From the NCBI GenBank assembly GCA_963798705.1, contig CAWCTW010000005.1, positions 248,001 through 312,000 on the forward strand: a DNA stretch of 64,000 bases. The letters are read 5' to 3'. Source of the DNA: AC-56 sp963798705 (GTDB lineage Bacteria; Actinomycetota; Thermoleophilia; Solirubrobacterales; 70-9). Below are positions 8,609 through 16,493 of the stretch, one piece after another. The notes under the pieces were generated by a model. That model did not search any database. It had not been told where the DNA came from and saw only the letters and a list, made by a program, of their open reading frames with translations. Made by a program: the position numbers and the translations under genes. Each line of letters begins with the position of its first letter. Position 1 is the first letter of the stretch.

Positions 8609-9724
8609 ATGGCCGACGTCGCAACCCGTACCCGCACGGACGCAGAGGTCGAGCACCTCAGGGTCTCGGCGTACCGTGTCCCCACGGACCAGCCCGAGTC
8701 CGACGGGACGCTCGAGTGGGATTCGACCACCATCGTCGTGGTCGAGGCTGAGGCGGCGGGGACGAGCGGCCTCGGTTACACCTATGGCGACCTCGCGGTC
8801 CGCGAGCTGATCGGGTCGAAGCTCGCCGACGTCACCCGTGGGGCGGATGCGATGTCGCCGCCGGCCGCGTGGGCCGCTATGCAGCAGACGCTTCGAAATG
8901 CCGGTCGTCCCGGAGTGGGAGCGATGGCGGTCTCGGCGGTCGACGTCGCCCTGTGGGACCTCAAGGCGAAGCTCCTCGGAGTCCCGCTGGCGGACGTCCT
9001 GCCGCGGTTTCACGCTCGGGTGCCCGTGTACGGATCGGGCGGGTTCACGTCCTATTCCCTCGAGCGGATCACCGAGCAGCTCGGCGGGTGGGCCGAGCGC
9101 GGCATCCCGCGGGTGAAGCTGAAGGTGGGCCGCGATCCGGAGGCCGACCCCGAGCGACTTCGCGCCGCCCGACAGGCGATCGGGCCCGAGACCGAGCTGA
9201 TGGTGGACGGCAACGGCGCCTACGCCAGAAAAGAGGCTCTCCGCTGGGCGGACCGCTTCCGGGAGTGGCAGGTCAGCTACTTCGAGGAGCCGCTGACCTC
9301 CGAGGACCTACCCGGCCTGCGGATGCTGCGCGACCGCGGGCCGGCTGGCATGGCGATCGCCGCCGGCGAGTACGGGTGGGACCTGCCGTACTTCGAGCGG
9401 ATGCTCGACGCCGAGGCCGTCGACATCCTCCAGGCGGACGTGACCCGCTGCGGTGGAATCACGGGATTCGTCCGTGTCGACGGGCTGTGCAAGGCGCGAA
9501 ACATTCCCTTCTCGGCCCACTGCGCGCCGGCGATCAGCGCCCACGCGTGCTGTGCGATGGAGACGCTCGAGCACCTCGAGTACTTCCACGACCACGTACG
9601 CATCGAGCGCATGCTGTTCGACGGCACGCTCGAGCCGGACGGTGGATCCCTCAAGCCCGACCGGTCTCGTCCGGGGCTCGGCCTCGAGCTCAAGCGGGCC
9701 GAGGCGGAGCAGTACGAGGTGTGA
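8609..9724 (+). CDS. Enolase-superfamily enzyme (mandelate racemase / muconate lactonizing group)
   Basis: 371 residues with the capping domain followed by a TIM-type barrel. Visible catalytic features are VKLKVG (KxK pair) at about 168-173, the metal ligand VDGNG, the FEEPL Glu, the AGEYG Glu, and a C-terminal SAHCAP histidine. These suit an acid-sugar dehydratase or racemase, but the substrate cannot be read from sequence. It starts 13 bases after the TPP enzyme stop and its own stop is followed one base later by the next start. Confidence 0.85.
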   Translation: MADVATRTRTDAEVEHLRVSAYRVPTDQPESDGTLEWDSTTIVVVEAEAAGTSGLGYTYGDLAVRELIGSKLADVTRGADAMSPPAAWAAMQQTLRNAGRPGVGAMAVSAVDVALWDLKAKLLGVPLADVLPRFHARVPVYGSGGFTSYSLERITEQLGGWAERGIPRVKLKVGRDPEADPERLRAARQAIGPETELMVDGNGAYARKEALRWADRFREWQVSYFEEPLTSEDLPGLRMLRDRGPAGMAIAAGEYGWDLPYFERMLDAEAVDILQADVTRCGGITGFVRVDGLCKARNIPFSAHCAPAISAHACCAMETLEHLEYFHDHVRIERMLFDGTLEPDGGSLKPDRSRPGLGLELKRAEAEQYEV

Positions 9725-9725
9725 G

Positions 9726-12700
9726 ATGGCCACAGCGCCGGCGGCGACGATGAAAGCGCGGGCACGGGCCGATGGGATCCGGGAGCTCCGGTCCGGCGCC
9801 GGCGGCCACAACATGCTCGCTCCGGAGGGAGCCGACGCCGTCGACGGCAAGGCGCTCGACAAGGCTCTCGCGCGCGACGTGAGAGGCGACGTCCTGTTCG
9901 ACGCCGGACACCGGGCGATCTACTCGCACGACAGCTCCAATTACCGGCAGGAGCCGATCGGCGTCGTCTGCCCGCGAGACGATCGCGACATCGAGACGAC
10001 CGTGCGGCTGTGCCGCGAGCATGGGGCCCCGGTCATCCCCCGCGGCTGCGGCACAAGCCTCTCGGGGGAGACCTGCAACGTCGCGGTGGTGCTCGACACC
10101 TCCAAGTACATGCGCGCGATCAGCGAGATCGACCCGGGGCGCCGCGTCGCCAGGGTCCAGCCCGGCGTGATCCGAGACCAGCTCTCGAACCGCACGGAGC
10201 AGGAGCTAAACCTGACTTTCGCCCCAGACACGTCCACGCACCAGTACGCCACCTTCGGCGGGATGATCGGCAACAACTCGTGCGGCATCCACTCCGTGAT
10301 GGCCGGGCGAACATCCGACAACGTCAACGAGCTGGACCTTCTGCTCTACGACGGCACGCGGATGACCGTCGGAGGGACGCCCGACGACGAGCTGGAGCGG
10401 ATAATCGCCGCCGGTGGCCGACGCGGCGAGATCTACGCGCGGATGCGCGACCTCCGCGACCGCTACGCGGATCGGATCCGGGAGCGCTTCGTCGACATCC
10501 CGCGACGGGTCTCCGGCTACAACCTCGACGAGCTCCTCCCCGAGAAGGGATTCAACGTGGCACGCGCGCTGGTCGGCAGCGAGGGGACCCTCGCAACCGT
10601 CCTCGAGGCGACGGTGCGCCTCGTCCACAGCCCGCCGGCGCGATCGCTCCTCGTGCTGGGCTACCCGGACGTCTACAGCGCCGGCGACCACGTGGCGGAG
10701 ATCCTGAGCTTCGGCCCGGTCGGGCTCGAGGGCCTGGACGAGGAGCTCCTGAGCGACATGCGGCGCCGTGGGATGCACTGCTCGGAGATCCCGATGCTGC
10801 CCGACGGCGGCGGCTGGCTGCTGGTGGAGTTCGGCGGCCAGACCCGGGAGGAGTCGGACGGCCGAGCACGCGAATGCATGGCCCGCCTGAAGAAGGACGC
10901 GCAGGCCCCGTCGATGAAGCTGTTCGACGACATCGACGAGGAGGAGCAACTCTGGCAGATCCGCGAGGACGGCCTGGGCGCGACCTCGTACGTCCCGATG
11001 GAGAGGGATCACTGGCCCGGCTGGGAGGACGCCGCGGTGCCCCCCGAGCGCGTCGGTGATTACCTGCGTGACTTCAAGCAGCTGAAGCAGCGATACGGCT
11101 ATCGCGGCGCCCTGTACGGCCACTTCGGCGACGGCTGCATCCACACCCGCATCGACTTCGACCTGCGCAGCCCGGGCGGGATCGACGACTGGCGGCGATT
11201 CCTCGACGAGGCGGCCGACCTCGTCGTCGGCTACGGCGGCTCGCTCTCCGGCGAGCACGGGGACGGCCAGCAGCGCGCCGAGCTGCTGCCGAAGATGTAC
11301 GGCACGGAGCTCGTGGAGGCCTTTCGCGAGTTCAAGGCGATCTGGGACCCCGAGAACCGGATGAACCCGCACAAGGTCGTCGATCCCTATCCGATCGTCT
11401 CCAACCTCAAGCTCGGTTCCGGCTACAACCACCCGGACCCCAAGACCCACTTCGCCTATGGCGAGGACGGCGGCAGCTTCGCTCACGCGGCCCTGCGCTG
11501 CGTGGGGGCCGGCAAGTGCCGGGACGCTGACAGCGGAACCATGTGCCCGAGCTACATGGCCACGCTGGACGAGCAGCATTCCACGCGCGGCCGGGCCCGG
11601 ATCCTCTACGAGATGCTCGAGGGCAGGGTCATCACCGACGGCTTTCGCTCCGACGAGGTCCACGAGGCACTGGACCTCTGCCTCTCCTGCAAGGGATGCA
11701 AGTCGGAGTGCCCGGTGAACGTCGACATGGCGACCTACAAGGCGGAGTTCCTGTCTCGCTACTACAAGCGCCGTCTGCGGCCACCAGAGGCCTACTCGAT
11801 GGGACTCATCATGCTCCACGCGCGGCTCGCCTCGCTCATGCCGGGGCTCGCGAACGCGGTCACCGGCGCCCCCGGCCTCGGCGCGCTGGTCAAACGCCTG
11901 GGCGGGATCAGCGCCAAGCGCGAGATGCCGCCCTTCGCACGCCAGTCGTTCAAGGCGTGGTTCAAGCGCCGCGGGACCGTCAACCCCGCCGGCCCGCCGG
12001 TCGTGCTGTTCCCGGACACATTCAACAACTACCTGCATCCCGAGCCGCTCAAGGCGACGACCGAGGTCCTGGAGGACGCCGGCTTTCGCGTCGAGGTGCC
12101 CATGGAGCACCTCTGCTGCGGGCGACCGCTCTACGACTACGGGATGCTCGACACCGCCGGCCTCTTCTGGAAGCGCATGCTCGCCGTGCTTCGCCCGCAC
12201 ATCCGAGCGGGCACCCACATGGTCGGCGTCGAGCCGAGCTGCGTTGCCTCGTTCCGGGACGAGCTGCCGAACATGCTTCCTCACGACGAGGATGCGAAGC
12301 GCCTCGGCCTGCAGACGCTCACGCTCGCCGAGTTCCTCGACTCGCACGCGCCCGCCGGCTGGGAGCCGCCCAGGCTCGAGCGGCGGGCAATCGTCCACGG
12401 TCACTGCCATCACGAGGCCACGATGGGGATGGACGCCGAGCGCAAGCTGCTCCAACGGATGGGGCTCGACTTCGAGATCCTCGACTCGGGCTGCTGCGGC
12501 ATGGCGGGCTCGTTCGGATTCGAGCACGGCCACCACGACATCTCCGTCAAGATCGGGGAGCGGAGGTTGCTCCCGTCCGTGAGGGAGGCCGCGAACGACA
12601 CGCTCGTGGTCGCCGACGGATTCAGCTGCAAGACCCAGGTCGAGCAGCTCACCGACCGCCGGCCGCTGCACATCGCGCAGCTCATGCAGATGGCCCGCGA

Positions 12701-12848
12701 CCACGGCCCCGACGGGCCGGCAGGGAGCCTGCCAGAGCGCGACTACCCGGACGTCGAGCCGCCCGCGACCGGGCCCGCCCTCGCGCTCGGCGCGGCGGGC
12801 GCACTGGCCGCCGCGTCCGCCATCGCCTACGTGTTGCGGAGGCGCTGA
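9726..12848 (+). CDS. Fused FAD-linked oxidase and Fe-S (GlcD-GlcF / D-lactate dehydrogenase-like) protein
   Basis: About 1040 residues. The N-terminal half is a PCMH-type FAD domain (PRGCGTSLSGETCN, GMIGNNSCG) with the FAD-oxidase C domain (GHFGDGCIHTR, SGEHGDGQ). The C-terminal half has a ferredoxin-type cluster, CLSCKGCKSECPVNVD, and two CCG domains (HLCCGRPLYDYG, SGCCGMAGSFG). A last helix (ALGAAGALAAASAIAYVL) could tether it to the membrane. Such enzymes oxidise 2-hydroxy acids and pass electrons to quinone. ATG 9726 is used because it follows the preceding TGA directly. Confidence 0.9.
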   Translation: MATAPAATMKARARADGIRELRSGAGGHNMLAPEGADAVDGKALDKALARDVRGDVLFDAGHRAIYSHDSSNYRQEPIGVVCPRDDRDIETTVRLCREHGAPVIPRGCGTSLSGETCNVAVVLDTSKYMRAISEIDPGRRVARVQPGVIRDQLSNRTEQELNLTFAPDTSTHQYATFGGMIGNNSCGIHSVMAGRTSDNVNELDLLLYDGTRMTVGGTPDDELERIIAAGGRRGEIYARMRDLRDRYADRIRERFVDIPRRVSGYNLDELLPEKGFNVARALVGSEGTLATVLEATVRLVHSPPARSLLVLGYPDVYSAGDHVAEILSFGPVGLEGLDEELLSDMRRRGMHCSEIPMLPDGGGWLLVEFGGQTREESDGRARECMARLKKDAQAPSMKLFDDIDEEEQLWQIREDGLGATSYVPMERDHWPGWEDAAVPPERVGDYLRDFKQLKQRYGYRGALYGHFGDGCIHTRIDFDLRSPGGIDDWRRFLDEAADLVVGYGGSLSGEHGDGQQRAELLPKMYGTELVEAFREFKAIWDPENRMNPHKVVDPYPIVSNLKLGSGYNHPDPKTHFAYGEDGGSFAHAALRCVGAGKCRDADSGTMCPSYMATLDEQHSTRGRARILYEMLEGRVITDGFRSDEVHEALDLCLSCKGCKSECPVNVDMATYKAEFLSRYYKRRLRPPEAYSMGLIMLHARLASLMPGLANAVTGAPGLGALVKRLGGISAKREMPPFARQSFKAWFKRRGTVNPAGPPVVLFPDTFNNYLHPEPLKATTEVLEDAGFRVEVPMEHLCCGRPLYDYGMLDTAGLFWKRMLAVLRPHIRAGTHMVGVEPSCVASFRDELPNMLPHDEDAKRLGLQTLTLAEFLDSHAPAGWEPPRLERRAIVHGHCHHEATMGMDAERKLLQRMGLDFEILDSGCCGMAGSFGFEHGHHDISVKIGERRLLPSVREAANDTLVVADGFSCKTQVEQLTDRRPLHIAQLMQMARDHGPDGPAGSLPERDYPDVEPPATGPALALGAAGALAAASAIAYVLRRR

Positions 12849-13045
12849 TGGCCATGCTCCCTCGTTCCGGCTCGGGCGCGATGAAGCACAAGTACTCCGA
12901 GGCGCAGCCGATGGTGTCGGGCGAGACGGTGACGCCCGGTTCATATGTCTGCCTGCGCTGCGGCTACGAGTACGAGCTCGCACGGGGCATCGTCAACCTG
13001 CCCGTCTGCCCCAGGTGCCAGAACGACGCCTGGCGTCTCGCCTGA
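12848..13045 (+). CDS. Small zinc-ribbon protein
   Basis: 65 residues. Two CxxC pairs, CLRCG and CPRCQ, are spaced like a rubredoxin/zinc-ribbon knuckle. ATG 12848 overlaps the preceding stop (TGATG), so the two genes are translationally coupled. It may be a small metal-binding or electron-transfer partner of the fused oxidase, but this is inferred only from the coupling. Confidence 0.7.
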   Translation: MAMLPRSGSGAMKHKYSEAQPMVSGETVTPGSYVCLRCGYEYELARGIVNLPVCPRCQNDAWRLA

Positions 13046-13050
13046 AGCCC

Positions 13051-14886
13051 GTGTCCGGCGATGGCGCGCCCACCCTTCGCGTCGACGGCTACGCGGCGAT
13101 CGGGGATTATGGCGCGATCGGCGACGGCAGAGCGACCGCCCTGGTCGCGCGAGACGGTTCGATCGACTGGCTCTGCTGGCCCGCCCACGACTCGGGCAGC
13201 ATCTTCGGGGCGCTTCTCGATCCGGAGCGCGGCGGCGCGTTCCAGCTCGAGCCCTCAACGCCGACGTTTCAGAGCGAGCAGCGCTACCTGGACGACACGA
13301 ACGTCCTTCAGACGACCTTTCGGACCGACCGCGGAGTGATGCGCGTGACCGACGCTGTCACCAACGACGGCGGTCGACTGCTGCCGTGGCACGAGCTCGT
13401 GCGCCGCGTCGAATGCCTGGACGGAGAGGTCGCGGCGCGCTGGGGCGTCCGTCCCAGGCCGGGATACGGGACCGCAAGCGTCCAGATCGACCGCCAAGGG
13501 GAGAACTTCGCGCAATGCAGCTCTGCATCCGGTCAGCTCGGCGTGCTCGCCTGGGGACCCGGGACGATGCTCCAGGCCGAGAACGACGTCTCCGGAAAGC
13601 TCGACCTGACCCAGGGCGACACCGCCACGCTGGGACTCGTGTACGCCCCGGCCGGCGAACCCCTGCCCGTGCCGGAGCGCGACGAGCTCGAGAGCCGGCT
13701 GGATCGCACCGCCGCCGCGTGGCGAGAGTGGCTGTCGGCTCACGACTACGAGGGCCCGTGGCGCGCCGCGGTCGAGCGCAGCCTCCTCGCACTGCGCCTC
13801 CTCACCGCCCGCTCGGGAGCCGTGGTCGCGGCGGCGACCACGTCGCTGCCCGAGCGCCTCGGCGGCGATCGCAACTTCGACTACCGCCATGCCTGGCCCC
13901 GTGACACCTCGTTCATGCTGAACGCGCTGCTTCATTGCGGCCTGCGGGAGCCGGCGCACGGGACGTTTGCCTGGCTCCTTCAGGCACTCGAGGACACCCA
14001 TCCTCGCGTGCAGCCCATCTACCGCCTCAGCGGCGAGGTGCTCGACCACCAGATCGAGCTGCCGCTTCGTGGTTACCGCGACAGCCGACCGGTGGTCGAC
14101 GGCAACGACGCCGCCGGGCAGCTTCAGCTGGGGGCGTATGGCGACCTCGTCCACACCGCCTGGCTGTATACCCGGCTCGGAAACCGGCTCGACCCGCGCA
14201 CCCAGACGCACCTGGCCGAGAACGTGGAGCTGCTCGGCGAGATCTGGCAAAACGAGGACTCGGGGATCTGGGAGCTCCCCGAGCGACGGCACTACACGTC
14301 CTCCAAGATGGGCTGCTGGCTTGCGTTCGACCGAGCCTTGAGACTGGCCGAGGCCGGACAGCTCCGCGACGCCGGGCGATTGGCCGGCTGGAGAGCGCGA
14401 CGGGAGGACGTCGCGCGCTGGGTGGAGGCGCACTGCTGGTCCGGGGACCGCGGAAGCTATACGCAGCACCCCGAGACCGACGGACTCGACGTCGCGTGCC
14501 TGCTGATGGGGCGCATGGGCTACGCCAGCGTTGCGGGCGAGCGTTTTCAGGCGACCCTCGGCGCGATCGGCTCGGAGCTGATGAGCGGCCCCTACACGTA
14601 CCGGTACAGCGGCATGCAGGGCCGGGAGGGAGCGTTCGTCGCCTGCTCGTTCTGGATCGCGGAGAGCCTGGCTCGGATCGGTAGGCTCGACGAGGCCGGT
14701 GAGTTGATGGACGCGGCAACGGGAATCGGCAACGGTCTCGGCCTCCTCTCGGAGGAAGCCGATCCCGCGACCGGCGAGCTGCTCGGCAACTACCCGCAGG
14801 CGCTCTCGCACCTGGCGTTGATCAACGCGGCGGCAACGATCCAGGAAGCCGCGGAGGAAGACGGGGAGGGTGGGGCCGATGGATGA
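13051..14886 (+). CDS. GH15 family glucosidase (glucoamylase / trehalase-like)
   Basis: About 611 residues. An N-terminal GH15 domain (YAAIGDYGAIGDGRATALV, DGSIDWLCWP) is followed by the (alpha/alpha)6 catalytic barrel, with NFDYRHAWPRDTSF, the acid region EDSGIWELPERRHYTSSK, and the C-terminal base region EEADPATGELLGNYPQALSH. It should hydrolyse alpha-glucosidic bonds of trehalose or maltooligosaccharides. There is no signal peptide, so it is probably cytoplasmic. GTG 13051 follows the zinc-ribbon stop closely; an upstream in-frame GTG at 13015 would overlap that gene. Confidence 0.9.
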   Translation: MSGDGAPTLRVDGYAAIGDYGAIGDGRATALVARDGSIDWLCWPAHDSGSIFGALLDPERGGAFQLEPSTPTFQSEQRYLDDTNVLQTTFRTDRGVMRVTDAVTNDGGRLLPWHELVRRVECLDGEVAARWGVRPRPGYGTASVQIDRQGENFAQCSSASGQLGVLAWGPGTMLQAENDVSGKLDLTQGDTATLGLVYAPAGEPLPVPERDELESRLDRTAAAWREWLSAHDYEGPWRAAVERSLLALRLLTARSGAVVAAATTSLPERLGGDRNFDYRHAWPRDTSFMLNALLHCGLREPAHGTFAWLLQALEDTHPRVQPIYRLSGEVLDHQIELPLRGYRDSRPVVDGNDAAGQLQLGAYGDLVHTAWLYTRLGNRLDPRTQTHLAENVELLGEIWQNEDSGIWELPERRHYTSSKMGCWLAFDRALRLAEAGQLRDAGRLAGWRARREDVARWVEAHCWSGDRGSYTQHPETDGLDVACLLMGRMGYASVAGERFQATLGAIGSELMSGPYTYRYSGMQGREGAFVACSFWIAESLARIGRLDEAGELMDAATGIGNGLGLLSEEADPATGELLGNYPQALSHLALINAAATIQEAAEEDGEGGADG

Positions 14887-15310
14887 GTTGCGCCGCTCGG
14901 GGCGGGTCGCCCTGAGCTCGCTCGGGCCCGCATACGGATTCACTGTGGTGGTCTGGTCCACGGGGGCAATCCTGCTCCATTACCAGGGCACCCCCGCGCC
15001 GTGGGAGGTGGTGATCTTTTCGGCCGGGATCCTCCTGGCGATGGCGGTCGCGGCAATGGCCGCCTTCGGCGGTCCCCGCGTCAGGTGGAGGCACGAGGCG
15101 CCGGAGCGGTTCGCCGCCGGCGTGATCCACGTGCTGTCGGTGTTCGCCGGGGTCGGCGTCGCTTGGGCGCTCGCCGCCGCCATCGACGCGGCCGAGGCGT
15201 GGGCGATCGCGCCCTTCGGCGCGGTGCTCGCGCTCGAGGCGCTCGTGGCCGTCGAGATCCACCTCGCCACGCCGGGGCGTCAGCCGGAGGCCGACCCGCG
15301 GCAGGATTGA
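14879..15310 (+). CDS. Small membrane protein, unknown
   Basis: About 143 residues, with predicted helices near 20-36, 44-66, 80-103 and 108-125. ATG 14879 overlaps the GH15 stop (ATGGATGA), which makes it the last member of the operon that starts at 6805. I do not recognise a family. The lack of motifs and the operon position leave transport, anchoring or sensing all possible. Confidence 0.65.
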   Translation: MDELRRSGRVALSSLGPAYGFTVVVWSTGAILLHYQGTPAPWEVVIFSAGILLAMAVAAMAAFGGPRVRWRHEAPERFAAGVIHVLSVFAGVGVAWALAAAIDAAEAWAIAPFGAVLALEALVAVEIHLATPGRQPEADPRQD

Positions 15311-15333
15311 GTCGTCGAGCTCGCGTCGCGGAC

Positions 15334-16329
15334 TCAGCGTCGAGCGAGAGCGCCCGCGGTTACGGCGCCCAGCGCCACGGCCCCGGTGGCCGCGGCGATC
15401 CAGTGCCGGTGTCGTGAGAGGAAGAACTGCGGCGACCGCGAGTGCGCCTGCTCGTCGAAGCGGCCGTGGGCGCCCGGATCCTCCGAAACCGGCTCGAAGA
15501 GGTTGCTCGGGCGCTTGCCCTGGATCGGCTCGTCCAGCTGCTGGGAGTCGTAGGCGGTCCGCGCCAGGTACCGCTCGGCCAGCCAGGGTGCGACCTTGTT
15601 GCCGAGGATCGTGTAGACGCTCGAGGTCCCGACGTAGATCTCGCGACGCCGGTGCTCGGCCATCCATGCCACCGCCCTCGCGGCGACCTCCGGCTGGTAG
15701 ATGGGGGGGACCGGCTGGGGGTGCTTGTCGGTCTTGGCCTCGCAATGCTCGAACTGCGGCGTGTTGAGCCCCGGCAGCTGGACCATTCCCATGTGGACCT
15801 TCGACTTGCGGTGCCGCAGCTCGCAGCGCAGGGTGTTGAAGAACCCGAGCTGCGCGTGCTTGGCACCGCAGTAGGGAGCCTGCAGCGGTATCGACCGGTA
15901 GGCCATCGCGGAGCCCACCTGGACGATGGCGCCGCGGTCGCGCTCGAGCATCCTCTTGAGCGCCGCCCTCGTGCCCCACACGGCGCCCAGGTACGTCACC
16001 TCGGTCGCGCGCCGGAACTCGTCGGGGTCGGTGTCCATGAACTCGCCGAAGATCGTGGTCATCGCGTTGTTGACCCACACGTCGATCGGCCCGAGGGCCT
16101 CCTCCGTCGCCTCGGCAGCGGCCTCCACCTGATCGGCGACCGCAACGTCCACGGGGAGGACGAGCGCGCGAGCGCCCGCGCTTTCGACGTCGCGCTTGGC
16201 GCCCTCGAGCCCCTCGCGGCTGCGCGCGATCAGCGCGACGTCGTCGCCGCGGTTCGCGAACTCTCGCGCGATCGCCCGCCCCACGCCCGAGCTCGCCCCG
16301 GTCACGACCACCACGCGCCCGGAGGTCAT
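15334..16329 (-). CDS. SDR-family oxidoreductase with C-terminal membrane helix
   Basis: 331 residues. A Rossmann fold with the cofactor motif TGASSGVG, VNNAM, and the catalytic Ser and Tyr-x-x-x-Lys (GSAMAYRSIPLQAPYCGAKH). A C-terminal extension of about 80 residues ends in a hydrophobic segment (HWIAAATGAVALGAVTAGAL) followed by RR, so it may be membrane-attached. It converges on the 6.8-15.3 kb operon and is divergent from the MFS gene. ATG 16329 begins the conserved fold; the open frame goes further upstream. Confidence 0.85.
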   Translation of the reverse strand: MTSGRVVVVTGASSGVGRAIAREFANRGDDVALIARSREGLEGAKRDVESAGARALVLPVDVAVADQVEAAAEATEEALGPIDVWVNNAMTTIFGEFMDTDPDEFRRATEVTYLGAVWGTRAALKRMLERDRGAIVQVGSAMAYRSIPLQAPYCGAKHAQLGFFNTLRCELRHRKSKVHMGMVQLPGLNTPQFEHCEAKTDKHPQPVPPIYQPEVAARAVAWMAEHRRREIYVGTSSVYTILGNKVAPWLAERYLARTAYDSQQLDEPIQGKRPSNLFEPVSEDPGAHGRFDEQAHSRSPQFFLSRHRHWIAAATGAVALGAVTAGALARR

Positions 16330-16493
16330 GTCGGCTCCGTCGAGTTGTTCATCGTGAGCGCGAATACCCCATGAGCTCAACCGGCAACCGCGGCCGTCGG
16401 CCCGCTGACGTCGGCCGCCGCGGTGTTAGCGGGAGGACGCCGACGGATGAGCGCGGTTTCTGCCGGGCCGGAGCGGGCACTTGACAAGGCGCC

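Noticed and set aside
7351..8733. A 460-codon antisense frame opposite the TPP enzyme
   Set aside because: Shadow of a strongly conserved gene; composition is not protein-like.
10206..12983. A 925-codon antisense frame opposite the FAD/Fe-S oxidase
   Set aside because: It mirrors the codon bias of the real gene and has no recognisable domain.
13254..14961. Long antisense frame across the GH15 gene
   Set aside because: GH15 motifs are all on the plus strand; the antisense frame has none.
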